Below, piece after piece: positions 23,588 through 35,944 of a stretch of DNA of 64,000 bases; the stretch's first letter is position 1; each line of letters begins with the position of its first letter. The notes beneath the pieces were generated by a model that was given only the letters and a program-made list of their open reading frames with translations, was not told where the DNA came from and did not search any database. Source of the DNA: Sclerodactyla briareus (Eukaryota > Echinodermata > Holothuroidea > Dendrochirotida > Sclerodactylidae); the NCBI GenBank assembly GCA_026419785.1, contig JAODTK010004710.1, forward strand, positions 248,001-312,000. Reading direction: 5' to 3'. The translations under genes and the position numbers were made by a program.

Positions 23588-25990
23588 CAGGGGCGTATGC
23601 AGGATTCGTCAACTCGGGAGGGGCAGAAATGACCCTTCCGGGACCTGAGAGAACCGTTCATACTCACACATCGGTGTGGTTTTGGAAAACGAAGCGGCCC
23701 GGCCTCGTGGGGTAGAATGACACTAAAAGCAAAAATAATCTATGCACTCAACTTAAATATGTTGAATCTGAATATGAGGGTGTGTGTACCCTCTCAAACA
23801 TACAAAAAAACCATCTAACAAAAAAATAGGCCATACCATCGATGTGACACCATTGACTCCTCCGCCCGTCAGTCCATACAGTATATGCCCGACGCTAAAC
23901 AGCCTCTCATTCATGTTCACTGATAGGTTATAGTAGAGGCATTTTTCGCAAACGATCCCCCCCCCCTTGCGGCGTTCGGTGTGCAGAAAGGTGTAGGTCC
24001 CCCCCCCCCCCCACTCTCTCTCTCCCTCTCTCTCTCTCTGACGTTTCCTTCTCATAGGTACCTGAATGCACGATTAGGGGCGTCGATCCGTTTGAAAACA
24101 ATGGGTTCGAATGCGATGACTATCTAAGCGGAAGCGCCACCATTGGTTGGCGCGTAGCGTAGGTTGAAAATTGTGGCTTTTTGTACCTCCTAGTTCTCGA
24201 TCGACGGAAATGGCAATTGGATGCCTAATTGCGAAGACCTGGATGTGCGAATTTAGTAGAAGAAGCAAGTGCAAAGTTGTCACTCTGTTGATATACGCAG
24301 ATATCATAGCAACAACAGCATTATACGGCTCATTTTTTGTTTAAAGAAATGTCAGCAAATGATTACACACTAATTACCAAGAGCCCACTGAAGTTTACAA
24401 TATACGTAAACAGGTGGAACTAGGAACCCCACGCCTTCATTTTTTCTCCATTATATCTGACCGGGCTAAGTGACAATATGTGAAGTTCTGTACCCACCCC
24501 GTTGCGAATGTGGGGGTTAATTCGCTGAGTATCTAAACGCAGCCCAAGTATAAGTTGGCACGGATCGTTGGAAGAGTTGAGAGAAATAGTTGTCCCTCAC
24601 ATGCATCGCAGGAAATTGGGGTACTTCGGTAACTTGACAATTGAATCCTGTTGGTGGCGCCTGTGGGGGGAAGGGGGGGGGAGTACTCCAAGTTCGTCGA
24701 GTACTATCTAAGCGGGAAACAAGCATCGGTGGGCGCGTAGCGTCACGAAAATTTGGGAAGCTAAGGCCGTCCAGATGTAGGAAATAAAACTTCCCAGTCT
24801 TCCCTGACCTATTTAACGGAGCGATGCAGGAGGGACGAGCATAGTTTTTGTGGGGGCGCTGGACATTGACATGGGGGTGGGGGGGTTGGTTGTAATATTA
24901 CCCGATTAAAATTGTCTAAATGTCTAAAAAAAAGTTGTCCAAATTTCAATTGGAAGTTCATGGTCAGTACATTGTACTCGAGTTATCGATTCTCAACTTG
25001 AAGATGCACTGCCTCGGATGCTTGTGATGATGGGTTTGCCCTAACTTGATTTGCTATGTCACCTAACTGTACTGTGTATCTATCTTGGGCAGTGATTTTG
25101 ACTCAGGAAGATATTTACCTTTTTTTTTTTCATAAGTTTCCCAAGGTTTACCGAATAGCGAGTATGCGGTGTATCCACTCGGGTAAAATGTAAAGATCTG
25201 TGTGTAATGACACAACCCAACAAGAACCTCCAGAGTTAAGCTCCCCCCTCCACACGATCTATAGAGTCTCCATACAATCATAGGCATCCACGCGTCAAAA
25301 CAGAGGATTGATATTCCAAATAGAGCACTAAACGTGTTAATGTTACAATCCCGACTATATGAAAGCTTTGCGCCTCTATGCATGACAGGCGCGTGTCAGT
25401 TTGTTGATGCAGGTATTAAGATCTTTCATTGGGGGGGGGGGGGGTATTTATCCAGCCTAGCGGAGCACCATCTTCCGCTGATGCGGATCGTATTAAAGAT
25501 TTTTTGTTGGGGGAGTGGGCTAGTCGAGTCGAGCTTAGTTAGAGGTGGATGAAACGAGGAAAGTTTTGCTATTTGAGCTGGATTCTCGGCTTGGCTGCTT
25601 CTATAGAGACCGATTATGCGTCCAGATTTAGTCAGGGGAGGTGAAACATTAATTTATGACGAAATTGAATACGAGTATATGGGGAGCCACGAATCATCAT
25701 GAGTCCCCATGACTATTCGCGATACGCCTTGTTTGATGAGTGGTAGAGAGAGGAAGGGGGCTCCCGGCCTCCATCCAAAATCATCATAATCAATCATCAT
25801 CCGAGATGCGAAGCTGATGAGTACAATGATTTGGACTGGCGAAGGGGGGGCATACTTGAGAGGCACTATAGGCTAAGCCTATATATATATCAGTTGGTAG
25901 AGGGCGGAGGGAGGGGAAGGCTAGTGCTAAAGTCGTGAGAACATTCTTTGACATAATTCATTTGCATATATAATTCACTATGATATAGTA
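23588..25990. mobile_element. Insertion in the left copy of the duplication
   Basis: In the right-hand duplicate the sequence passes directly from the GTCTT...ATTCAG block to GTATACAAGGG (52345-52375). Here the same joint is split by about 2.4 kb that starts with the hAT-like end CAGGGGCGTATGC. Inside are further GCGCGTAGCG fragments (24115 and 24735), a CT-rich microsatellite (24012-24040) and G or C tracts. The right terminus is not clear, so this may be several nested pieces. Confidence 0.5.
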
Positions 25991-26596
25991 TACAAGGGTG
26001 TTCTCGAACCGCGGCCTCACCTGTTCCACAATCAGTGTTTGTTTCTGCAATGGTATCCAGTTTGTGTCAACCATCCTCATCGATAGAGCTTGGCTAGTTT
26101 GCAGCTAATAACAACAGCACGCGGAAGCGAAGCATCGTGAAGAAAACGATTTTAGTTTGCCAGCCCTTAAGTGTTTTGCGTGTTACCATCACTGACCAAT
26201 GGCGAGAAGTCCTACATTGAAATTGATTGGGACTGAATTATGACCGTGTCTACCAGGTTCGTTGAAAATGTGTATAAAATTGGACCAAAGGTAGACCACA
26301 TCCACAAAGATTCATTGAAACCCAACACGCCTTAAAATGTGAATGGTCTCAAATTACCCCAACTCACATTTTAAATTATTCAACAATGAAGGCAGACCAC
26401 ATCCACTGATTTTCGCAGAAATCCGCATAAATTTCGCAAAAATTATGCAAATGAGACTACCGGTAGTTAATGGTGGATTGTCACCTTATGCAATCGCTGT
26501 CGGCATGAAGTCACGTCGGATGGGCTGGGTGCCGTTCAGTTCAGAGCTCAAAATGAACATTAAATACTATTTGTATTCATGCGTCAGGAAATTATA

Positions 26597-26668
26597 TAAT
26601 TATATATATATATTATATATATATATATTATATATATAGATATATATATATATAATATATATATATAT

Positions 26669-26725
<57 letters not shown>

Positions 26726-26731
26726 ATATAC
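26597..26731. repeat. (TA)n microsatellite
   Basis: An almost pure TATATA tract of about 135 bp, followed by three CTATAA units. It is absent from the matching place in the right-hand duplicate near 52700, where unrelated DNA occurs instead. Confidence 0.95.
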
Positions 26732-27757
26732 TATAACTATAACTATAACAACTTGAGCGGGAACCGGGGCCACTTGAACTGAAAAGGGAAACGAAACCAA
26801 AAAAACTAAAAGTACAAAATAAACTTTAAAACGATAAGAACTTAAGCGGGAGCCAAATGAATAAAAAGGGCCAAAATAACTGACTATGTCGTATACTAGT
26901 GAGGCATTATTATATTCCGCCATAATAAAAGGTCTCAATGTGCATGAAAAGCATAAAGAAGAAGTGGACAATAAAAACTAACACAAACGGAAAAAACGGA
27001 AAATAACCTGAAAAGAGGCGTTTTTTAGGAGCGTCTTGAAGCTGTCGACCGACGGATCATTTCTTACCTGCGCAAGAAGGGAATTCTAAAGCTCTATGGA
27101 TGCATAGCTAAAGATCCCTTCCTCATGAGCAGTGTGGATGGTTTATCTTTGTCGAATGGAGGCCGTGAGATCCAGAAGCTGAATACTAGTCAGAAACAGA
27201 TGAGGGGGCAGAGCTGGATGGATGAGATGAATCTAAAAAGAGTCCCTTTCCTAACCAATGAGAATTTTGACAAATACCATAACTCTTTTTGTCGAGGAAG
27301 CACATATGCTAGGGCTGAACCCTATTGTTTATGGTGTAAGTTCTCAACGACATGAGAGGGCAAAGTTAAAAACGCTTGTCAGCACGATATCTGATGAACG
27401 TAAGCATCGGTTCAAATTAGGTATGTGGGCAGGGGCGGCGATCTGTGTTGAATATTGGGGGGAGGGGGACATATGAGGGTAAGCACCATCTAAGCGGAGC
27501 GCCACCGTGGGTTGGCGCGTAGCGTAGCAGAAAATGCAGGAAACGGCACTTCTGGGTTCATATGGCAGTAAGCAAACATCCCTAAAATCGTCAATAAAAT
27601 CCCGAATTTTTTATTTCAGAAAACATTCTTGAAGGAACTGATCAATGTTAATCCGTACAATTCGGGCCACCGTCGGTTGTTGACGCGGTTAGAGTTACCA
27701 AGAAATTTTTTTGTTTTACAGACCCCAGATGAAGAAACGGCATTTCCGGACTATGGC

Positions 27758-29666
27758 AAAGGGCGGCGAGGCGATTCTCTGTGTTGGCGTCGGGGGGCGG
27801 ACAAGATGAAAACTATCTAAGCGGAGCGCCATCATAGGTTGGCGCGTAGCGTACAAGAAAATTTTTCCGTTTGACAGACCCCCAGTAGATTGCAGGAAAC
27901 GGCATTCCCGTGCCTTATGGGACAGTAACCAGCATTCCTGAAATTGATAACAATTTTTTTATCTTAGGAAAGATCCTCCAAAAATTTCAAGGTTATGCGT
28001 TGGGTGCTATGACACTCTAAAAATACGATGAAGTAAAAGTTACGGACATGAGAGGAGCAATGGAAATGGGCAATGTCAACAACCACCGTTCTGTCTTCTC
28101 TGCGGACCACAGGCGCGTGGAAGGAAACTAAATTGCGGGCCAGAAAGGTTGGCCAAATGAGTATAAAGTAAAACCGCGACTGCGCACGAAGCGCGCGCGA
28201 AAATTTTACACTTTTGGATAGGCTATTCCATCGAAAAGTCAGTCAGAAATCTTGGAGATAACTTATCTTCACGCTCTGAATTTTGAATCATGTCTTTGCA
28301 TGAACTTTTGGCTTTCCACTGGCCGAATCTTCGACGGCTATTTCAGGGGGTTCCCACCCGCACTATGAGCCCCGCCCCTTAATATGTGCACCGTGCACGC
28401 ACCCAACTTTCAACACGGTGGTCGCACCCATGAATTGGATTGCTGAATACTCTATTCTAAAATTTGCAAAAAAACAACAACACATATATGCAAAAAAATG
28501 CACAGGTTCCTGCGGTGGTATAGACTTACCCCGTAGCCTCAAACCTTTCTTTTTTCCCTTCTAAAACCAAGTTTACACTTTGAGGCATTCCATCGAAACT
28601 CAGCAATATTGGACTTAGCCTTTTCTTCACTTGAATTTTGAATCATGTCTGTTTGATAACGCAATTGTGGCGTTCCCTGGCCGCATGCATTTTCGATGCC
28701 GCACCGTGTGCCCTCAAAGGGATAGTATGTGCACCGTGCACGCACCCAACTTTCAACACGGTGGTCGCACCCATGAATTGGATTGCTGAATACTCTATTC
28801 TAAAATGCAAAAAACAACAACACATAATACACAAAAAAAATGCACAGTCCTGCCAGGTGGTAGACTTACCCCGTCACCCCAACTTATCCCTTAAAAACCA
28901 GTTTACAATGTGAGGCATTCCATCGAAAGTTCAGGCAATATTTTGGAATTAGCCTTTTCTTCACTTGAATTTTGAATCATGTATTTTTGATAACGCAATT
29001 TGTGACGTTTCCTGGCTGCATTTCGATGCCGCACCGTGTGCCCTCATAGTGATAGTATGTGCACCGTGCACACAACTTTCAACAAGTGTTCGCACCCATT
29101 AACCAAAAAAATCACAGATCCCGCCAGGTTGTAGACCTACCGCTGTCGCCTCAACCCCTTTACCCCAGGTTAGCATTTGTATGTTAGTTTGTTTATTTAA
29201 CTAACTGGTCCCGTAGCAGGAAATCGACAACGTTCAATGAAGGCGCAATACACCAAGTGTGAAGGCGGTCTTATGTAAACGATGGGGATTGATTCATTGA
29301 TAATAAGAACAGAGTAAATTGCGGCATTTTCTGCTAGGAACATCATCTGTCTTCATAAGGCCATCATGTCTGAACACTACGGCGCACGAAATACCCGCGA
29401 GCGTTATGCGACGCAAAAAAAAAAAATTTCGAAAATGGAGCAGCAGAATGCACTCACTTGATCATTTAGGTCATCATGCATCTGTTTAAACACGGTACTG
29501 CTGGAGATGGGATCAGGTCGCGTAAAAGCAGTCGGGCTCAAATATTGGGTGGGGGGGGGGGGACAAACAAAAGGCATTGCGTCCCCCCCAACCCAAGTAT
29601 TGGGGGACGCGGTCCCCCCGCCCCCCCCCCCCCCCCCCCCCCCCCCCCTTATGATCGCCGCCCCTG
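27758..29666 (+). mobile_element. Nested hAT-like element (inner copy)
   Basis: A second set of ends lies within element Y: AAGGGCGGCGAGGCGATT on the left and GATCGCCGCCCCTG on the right. It is flanked by CTATGGC and CGTATGGC, an 8-bp target duplication with one base missing. Removing it rejoins a normal ~190-bp unit (TTTCCGGACTATGG to CAGTAAGCAACG). The interior has three imperfect repeats of 250-360 bp (about 28200, 28560 and 28900), each with CACCGTG and GTGCACCGTGCAC, followed by GCGAGCGTTATGCGACGC and the G/C hairpin (29548-29650). Confidence 0.75.
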
Positions 29667-30400
29667 CGTATGGCAGTAAGCAACGTCGTCCCTAAAGTGG
29701 CAATAAATTTCAGAATACATATTTCTAGAAACGTTCTTGAAGGAACTAATTGATGTTTATTCCTTACAATTCGGGCCAGCCGCCACCATCAGTGGACGAG
29801 TATGTACAAGGGAAATTTCGTTTTACAGAACCCTTCTGATTGCAGGGGAAACGACAATTTCCGCGCGGTATGGCAGTGAGCACAGTCTCTTAAAATTGGC
29901 AATGATTTTCAGGAATTTGTATTTCAAGAACGTTCTTGAGGGAACTAATTGATGTTTATTCCTTACAATTTGGGCCAGAATCAAGTGGTCTCGTATAGGT
30001 ACAAGGAAATTGTGAGCCTACGAATCCCCAGATTGCCGGAAACGGTGCTTCCCATGTCTTATGGCAGTAATCAACATCCCAAAATTGACAATAATTTTGA
30101 AATGTATATCTCAAGAAATCACTCTTGAAGGAAAACTGATCTGTTCATTCATTACAATTCGCGCCACCATAAGTTGACGCGTACCGTACAAGAAAATAGT
30201 CTTAAACACCCCCCCCTCCCCTCCCAGATTGCAGGGAGCGGCACTTCCCGCGAACTATGGCAGTATGCAATCAACGTTGAATGATGACAGTAATTTCCGA
30301 AAACTGATCGATGTTAATCCTTACATTCTTCATCGTGGGCTCCATTCCTACCACAGCTATGTCTTAAAGATATTCCATCGAGGACCCTTCCAATTGGTTG
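29667..30400 (+). repeat. ~190-bp tandem array inside element Y
   Basis: Four units share AACG(A/G)... TTCC cores at about 29855, 30040 and 30235, plus the unit reconstituted across the nested insertion. They are the same unit as 12293-13340 and 27530-27750. Confidence 0.75.
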
Positions 30401-32109
30401 GGGGGGCTGCCGCAGATGAGATTTGATTGAACATCACGGCATGGAAAATGTGTGCATTTTTCGGGGATTGATTGAAGGAATTGAGCCAGTCAGCAGCAAT
30501 GGGGTCATTTTCAGATTAGTTCCCGCTAAATTTTTTGTTTGCAATTTTCTCTTTCCGTTACATATAGCTTCATCTTCTAGTAAAACAGCACGTCAGGCTG
30601 GCAAAGCCAAACTGCAACAATAAGGATCAGAAGTAGACTGAAACTGTGTGCAATGTTAAGAAAATTGCAGTTGAATTCCGGCATTGTTGTAGGGGGGAGG
30701 GGGGGGGGTTTTTGTGCAACATGAATTCAAGTCCTAAACCAAAATTCTCCTCGTGGCCCAATACCCTATATTTCACCCACTGCAGATGACATTATGGACA
30801 CATCATATTTGCCAGAATCTGAAAAATTTATTGTACACGTGGGCCCACGGATTATAAATGTAACGGAAAAGATAGGATACAGCGCGCGTAGCGCGATTTT
30901 TTTTTGCATTTCGGCCTCTCAACAAAAAATGTTAAACAATCTAATAAGAATATGAGTTGGGACATTTTTGTATGGCAGTACTGACATATGATTATAAGAT
31001 TTTTTCGCCAGTAGCAAAAATATGGGGAGGGAGGGGGGGGGGGCGGTAGGTGGGTATTTGCAATTATGTCCCCCCCACCAAAAATATTGGGGGGGACATT
31101 TCCCCACCCCCCCCACCCCCGTTGATCGCCGCCCATGTATGTGGGTTGTTAATAGGTTGAGGATGAACCCTGTTGTTTTCGGCTAGGTTGACGGACAGGG
31201 CCTTACTCATCAAGTTCGTCACATGATATTAATGAACGCAAGCCTTATCCAAGTTCAAATTAGGTTTGATGGAACCCTATGTTTAGGCGTGAGTTCGCGG
31301 TCAGGTTCAAGTAAAAGTAACTGTTTTCAGCACAATAATAAGAACCCAAAATGGCTCACTGACTCCTTCACTGATTTTAATTATGATCAAGCTAAGCCCT
31401 ATCGACTGTGTGCTCAGTTGGGGAAACCCACGTACCAAGTATTAGCTCAATTCATCCAAGGAGAGCCAATTTACCGTGTGTGAACAAGCTCAATTGGGAC
31501 AAATAGAAATTTCCGTAGTTTTCTACTTTTTTCACCACAAATGATTCCACATCTACAACAAAAACACACGGGGTTGAGGTAGGCATACTTCCCATGAGAT
31601 ACCCTGACCCAATTCAAAACTTGATCCAGATCAAACGTTCTTGGAAGTATCATTATGAAGGTAATGTAAAACATATGGGAACCACTCACAACCGCTGAGG
31701 TATCGTGTTTACCAGCTAAGTTTCATGTGTATGCACTGCTGACTGAAAGGCGGAAATTCACCTGTTCCTCATCTAGGCAGTGAGACCGTAGGAATCTGCA
31801 CTGAGCTGAGTGACAATAGTCACGCCTACGCCATTAATACTAATTACAAAAACGTCCGACAGGCCATCCAGGTAATAGGTCCCAATCAAAGACCTGGAAC
31901 TCTGAATCCACTTGCGAGTAAACAAATGGACCTGATGGTCCTCGTTTTCACCAGGGACCTCAGTGTTATTTTAGCCAGTCTTTGACCTTTGGAAATAGGT
32001 AAGAATCTTCGACTATTTGTTACATCGTTGCTCAGGTTTAGTTAATCTGGTCGCATGACATGAAGGGAGGCTCGGAGCATGGGTGAGATTACGTACATAC
32101 GTTAGTATA

Positions 32110-32188
32110 TCTACTGCGAATCATTCCACACTTCCCTCGGATTCGTGCAAGTCATATCTGCTTTAGCATAGCGGATCCTACCCTGCAC
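32110..32188 (+). promoter_or_regulatory. Putative promoter and 5' non-coding exon, copy a
   Basis: The block ends with CCCTGCAC|GTGAGA, a splice donor, after GATTCGTGCAAGTCATATCTG. About 200-330 bp upstream lies an ACCAATCAAA(G) CCAAT-type block shared by all three copies (31896 here), and GAGATTACGTA lies closer in. The 5' exon idea rests on conservation of the donor across three copies and on the downstream coding exons of copies b and c starting at an acceptor before their ATG. No coding EPDR exon was found downstream of this copy, so it may be an orphan promoter. Confidence 0.4.
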
Positions 32189-32954
32189 GTGAGATAACTT
32201 ATGCTATAAAGTAGGTAAGGTTACTTTCGACTTATTGGGCACTGATCTGCGTTTTATTACCACATTGATTTTCTGTTCAGGGCGACTGAATGCTGAATTA
32301 GGGGTAAATTTTTGGAAGCTATATCATATACTGTATCAACTGGTATGCTGAATCACTATCCAATCCCTAATCAAATGTATTTGCCCCAAGCATTCGATCG
32401 TGTATAGCTTGTTTGACCGGCTATTGTTTGAACCTTTCAGAAAAAAGATCAATAATTTTCTTGAAAGATGTATGAGATTCGGGTCAAAGCTAGTGTTGTT
32501 TTCGGGGTATTACACATGATAACGTGCTAACCATATATACTGTCGCTTGATATGATCCTCCCTGCCCGCGGGACTGGGCGAATTCCTGTATGGGATATAG
32601 GCGCCAAGCTGGCAAAACCAGTCTTGTGCACTAACTCACAATTGAACGTCCATGTGGAGGAATAAGCGTCAAGCATAAGTAAACGGCACTGACCGCGAAA
32701 TTGGACAACAATTTGACTGTTCAAGCCGGGGCTTCACCCGTGAACCTCACAATTGGATTGTCAAGTGGTAATAATTAGACTACACGCTCGTCTGAATAAT
32801 CGCGGAAACCATTTTGGTCCCCGGGGTTGCCCGTATATCACATTTTAGCAATTTCTTCTCTATACCTACTCACCCGTTAACCCCGTGTAAAGTGTGTAAC
32901 CTCTCGTTGCGGTTAGTTGAAGGAAGGTAGTGCGCGATGATGTCTGATTCGTCT

Positions 32955-34416
32955 CCTCCTTTTCATCAAACTCAGACTCCGGGGGACTGAAATACGATGA
33001 TCGACTCGGACTCGCCCAAAGGACTCGGGGACTCGTTCCGAGTCCTCTTTTTTTCAAATACAACTTGATTTTACGATCGTACAAGACAACCAAAATTAGA
33101 CGCGCAACGTTCGCCAAAAGTAGCCCAGGACTGTTCCCACGTACTTCGCTGCCCGATGTCTAAATCAGGAAGGTACCGTAATTATTTGCACAAATCATTC
33201 ACCACTCACGGCACGCTCGCATGTTTAGGGTCCATAATCAATTATGAGATAACATATAGCCTACAATGCTAACGAAAAGCTATACATTTTGCCAAATTTT
33301 AATAAGTCCAAAAAAAAATTGCATTGTAAATCAGCCTGACAAATATATCATGATTTTTTGTTAAACGAATCAAATGAATCTGATCCTACTAACAACGTTG
33401 CAGCATTACTCCTGTTTATTATGTACCTGACAAACGTTACATTAACACAACCTGGAACTACTCCAATCGTTTTGGGGAGCTTTATAGCCTAGCTTTCATC
33501 TCACATGTGCCAATTTATGTTAGGATACTTTCTTAACCATGTGCTTTTTATAATTCTGTTATCATTATCATAACTGGCACTGGGGTACTCACTTTTCCTT
33601 CCGCTATATGGTAAATCATGTGAATAGATCATTGGCGGGAAGTTACTAACTGCGTGACCGACGACAGGTGCGGCGCGGTGTGTTCTCGAGAACTCATTGA
33701 GTGCACTTGCGTTTGTCCCCTGCGCCTTGCAGTAACACTTGCGATATCTCTTCATCGCTGTGTCAGCTCATTGTATTCATGGGACATGATAACTAATAGT
33801 GAGATGGTGAATAGCTAATGTATGTGACACAAAAGAATGATTCCAGGATGGGGAGATGGGTTCAATGATGAAGTAAGCTCCACAAAAGGAAATGATGGGG
33901 AAGAGAGCAATTTCACATTCACTATGCCTTCAATTCTAGATACTGCAGCACAGCGCTATTTTAACAAATTAATTTTTCAACTTTATAAAAAAACAAATTC
34001 ATCTGAGATGTGCCTGTTCTCCTCCAGGGAGTCCAGGCCTACAGGACACCCCATTTATGTGCACCCATGCATTAAGGCCCTTTGAATTTCGGCTTATCAT
34101 AGTAAAATCATTAGACCTCTGATTTTCGGCACCCGTCAATGAGGTATGACCAGCCAGTCCTCTATTTGAAATTCTCGTTATGTCAGTATTGTTTGATACA
34201 GTAACCGCTGATCCAGCTGCCTTTTAAAACATTGCCTGGTATATAGCAGGCAATATGGCGGTTGTTAGATATGCCTTACATTTTTAAAAATGAAATAACA
34301 ACACAAAAAAGAAAGAGCTCCGAGACTCGGACTCGGACACTGTGACTCGGACTCCGACTCGGACTCGTGAGCCAATGACTCGGACTCGGATTTAGAGGAC
34401 CCGACTCCAGCCCTGG
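32955..34416. mobile_element. Insertion bounded by ACTCGG repeats
   Basis: This DNA is absent from the right-hand duplicate, which runs straight from GTAGTGCGCGATGA (60672) to the CACAGTAGCGCATA block (60805). The right end has many ACTCGGACTC units followed by CCCGACTCCAGCCCTGG. Its complement, CCAGGGCTGGAGTCGGG, is a common hAT-type terminus. The left side has a shorter inverted set of the same units (32975-33050). Coordinates are approximate and no target duplication is evident. Confidence 0.55.
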
Positions 34417-34732
34417 AACTCAAAGTGGACTATTACTGCAGGTACTTCTAAGATGATTCAACTTGGCCCCACAGTAGCGCATAGCTACAGCTGTATGATT
34501 GGGTATTATCCGATGTCTGTACAGTATTTCGATCAACGGTGATTTGGGGCCCCTTGCTGTTGTTGAATCAACATCCGTCTTGTGATACTTTTCATTGTAA
34601 TCCTGCTCATATCCAAGCAGTCTGTGATAAGTTGAGGCTTGAATTTGTTAAGGAGAAAATTGTCCAACCAACTGTCACCAAGTTTCGGTATATAATCCCA
34701 TCCCGAACCATTTCTTCGAGTACGCCCCTCTG

Positions 34733-35530
34733 ATGGACCATCTACTAAAACAGGGGGTTTCGAGCGGTTCCTTAACCCTCCTCCCGTGGTCTGATATTGA
34801 GCTGATTGTCATTAGAGGGGATGAGCACGCAGGGCGGCGAAATATCTTCGTGACGGCCATGCAAACGAATATCGGCATACGCGCATTATGTATGGGCCTA
34901 CCGTATTATATTTCCTCCCTAATAGGTTTGCATACGAATGAGTTTCGATATATCGTTGGGCGTTTTCGTCGTGACGTAATGCGACTGACAGCGACACCTC
35001 CATAATCCCTCGGGCGTCGCGAGACGATAATGCCTCTTTAAAATGAGTTAGGATATAGGCCTAACTAGAGAAATGACTGAAACGTATCACTTATTTATTT
35101 TAAAAAATGCCGGGGACAAAAGAGTGGAGGGTCTACCGTTTTCATATGGTTCCGACTAGATCCAAACCGACATATACTTTTTATATATTATAGGCGGGAG
35201 CTTACATATTAATCCAAGGACACAACCGCCTGTTTTGTATGCAGATTTTGACTGACCTGTTTATCATATCCCAGGGGTCGAAGAAATACTTCTATTCGGT
35301 TTATTTAGGGCAATCATTTATCTCCTCAATGAATCGTGTTGAGTGAGCAACGGCACGTCATTCCAGTAGGTTAAAAGAATGGTTGTTCTGGGTGTGTCCA
35401 CGTCTGGCGCGTTGGGTAATGCTGTCCTACACAACCTATATCCTATACGGGCAAGGGGCGTAACTACGTGTTAAAATAGGGGTGGAGGTGGGTCCAGAGC
35501 ATGAAGATCAATGTTATGTGAAGCGCACTT
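34733..35530. other. Unassigned DNA
   Basis: The segmental duplication ends near 34725. The short frames that follow (34733-35005 and its reverse) show no motif. No repeat was recognised. Confidence 0.4.
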
Positions 35531-35539
35531 CTCTGGATG

Positions 35540-35623
35540 TGGAGAGTGGCTTGTCGTAGAGTGGCCAACTCGCGAGCTGGAGGTATCAGGTTCGAATCCC
35601 TGAGTCATCAGCGCTGTTTTTTT
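35540..35623 (+). ncRNA. tRNA-like Pol III unit (pseudo-tRNA or SINE head)
   Basis: GTCGTAGAGTGGCC resembles an A box, and GGTTCGAATCC at 35589 is a perfect B box 36 bases on. A run of seven T at 35617 follows as in a Pol III terminator. A short CCA-ACTCGCGAGC-TGG arm sits between the boxes. The T stem (TCAGG/CCCTGA) pairs only with a bulge, and I cannot close an acceptor stem, so a functional tRNA is unlikely. Confidence 0.4.
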
Positions 35624-35944
35624 CCAAGCTTTGTTTTATTTTCGGATAGATTCGGGCAGCGAAATCTAACCTTCGTGTATTCAAGTGAATATACCATTTC
35701 AGTGTGTGTTGATTAGTGTGTTTCCCTCATATTAAACCTCTGGACTGGCTTACAGGGGTCAACTAAAGTTCACGTTATCGGTACCTGCGTTATTTAGATA
35801 TTCATTCATGACCACCTTTAATGTGCATTAAATACACGGTACCCGGTAGAAAACTCGATCGATTCAAGTGGGGTCAAGTGCAAGCTGGAATATTGGCCAA
35901 TATTGTATTTTCCTATGTTCTTTCAAACCAAAACAAAAACTAGC

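Larger units (their letters stand above)
27430..31137 (+). mobile_element. hAT-like non-autonomous element, outer copy Y
   Basis: The left end CAGGGGCGGCGATC (27430-27443) and right end GATCGCCGCCCATG (31124-31137) are 14-bp inverted termini with one mismatch. TATGTGGG flanks both sides exactly (27422-27429 and 31138-31145), an 8-bp target duplication as made by hAT transposases. The right-hand segmental duplicate near 54250 reads TTATGTGGCTCGCC...TTAGGTTGAGG with nothing inserted, which is an empty site. The element carries ~190-bp tandem units, a nested sister element (27758-29666) and a terminal G/C-tract hairpin (31028-31120). It encodes no transposase, so it depends on another element. 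Confidence 0.85.
21830..34725 (+). repeat. Segmental duplication, left copy
   Basis: Non-transposon sequence here can be followed in the same order and orientation at 50640-61075. Anchors include GTACGACCAA(A)CTGG, the block around 22140-23570, GTATACAAGGGTGTTCTCG (25988 and 52370), the GAAGGCAGACCAC...CGTCGGATG block (26390 and 52500), the 31490-32300 block (58130-60130) and CACAGTAGCGCATA (34470 and 60805). The left copy carries private insertions at 23588-25990, 26597-26731, 27430-31137 and about 32955-34416. Confidence 0.85.

Noticed and set aside
23753-24055. Arg/Glu-rich frame on the minus strand
   Set aside because: It is a translation of a CT-rich microsatellite and a C tract, with no conserved motif.
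12293-30400. CRISPR-like array in the ~190-bp repeats
   Set aside because: Units are head to tail without spacers, and the genome is eukaryotic.
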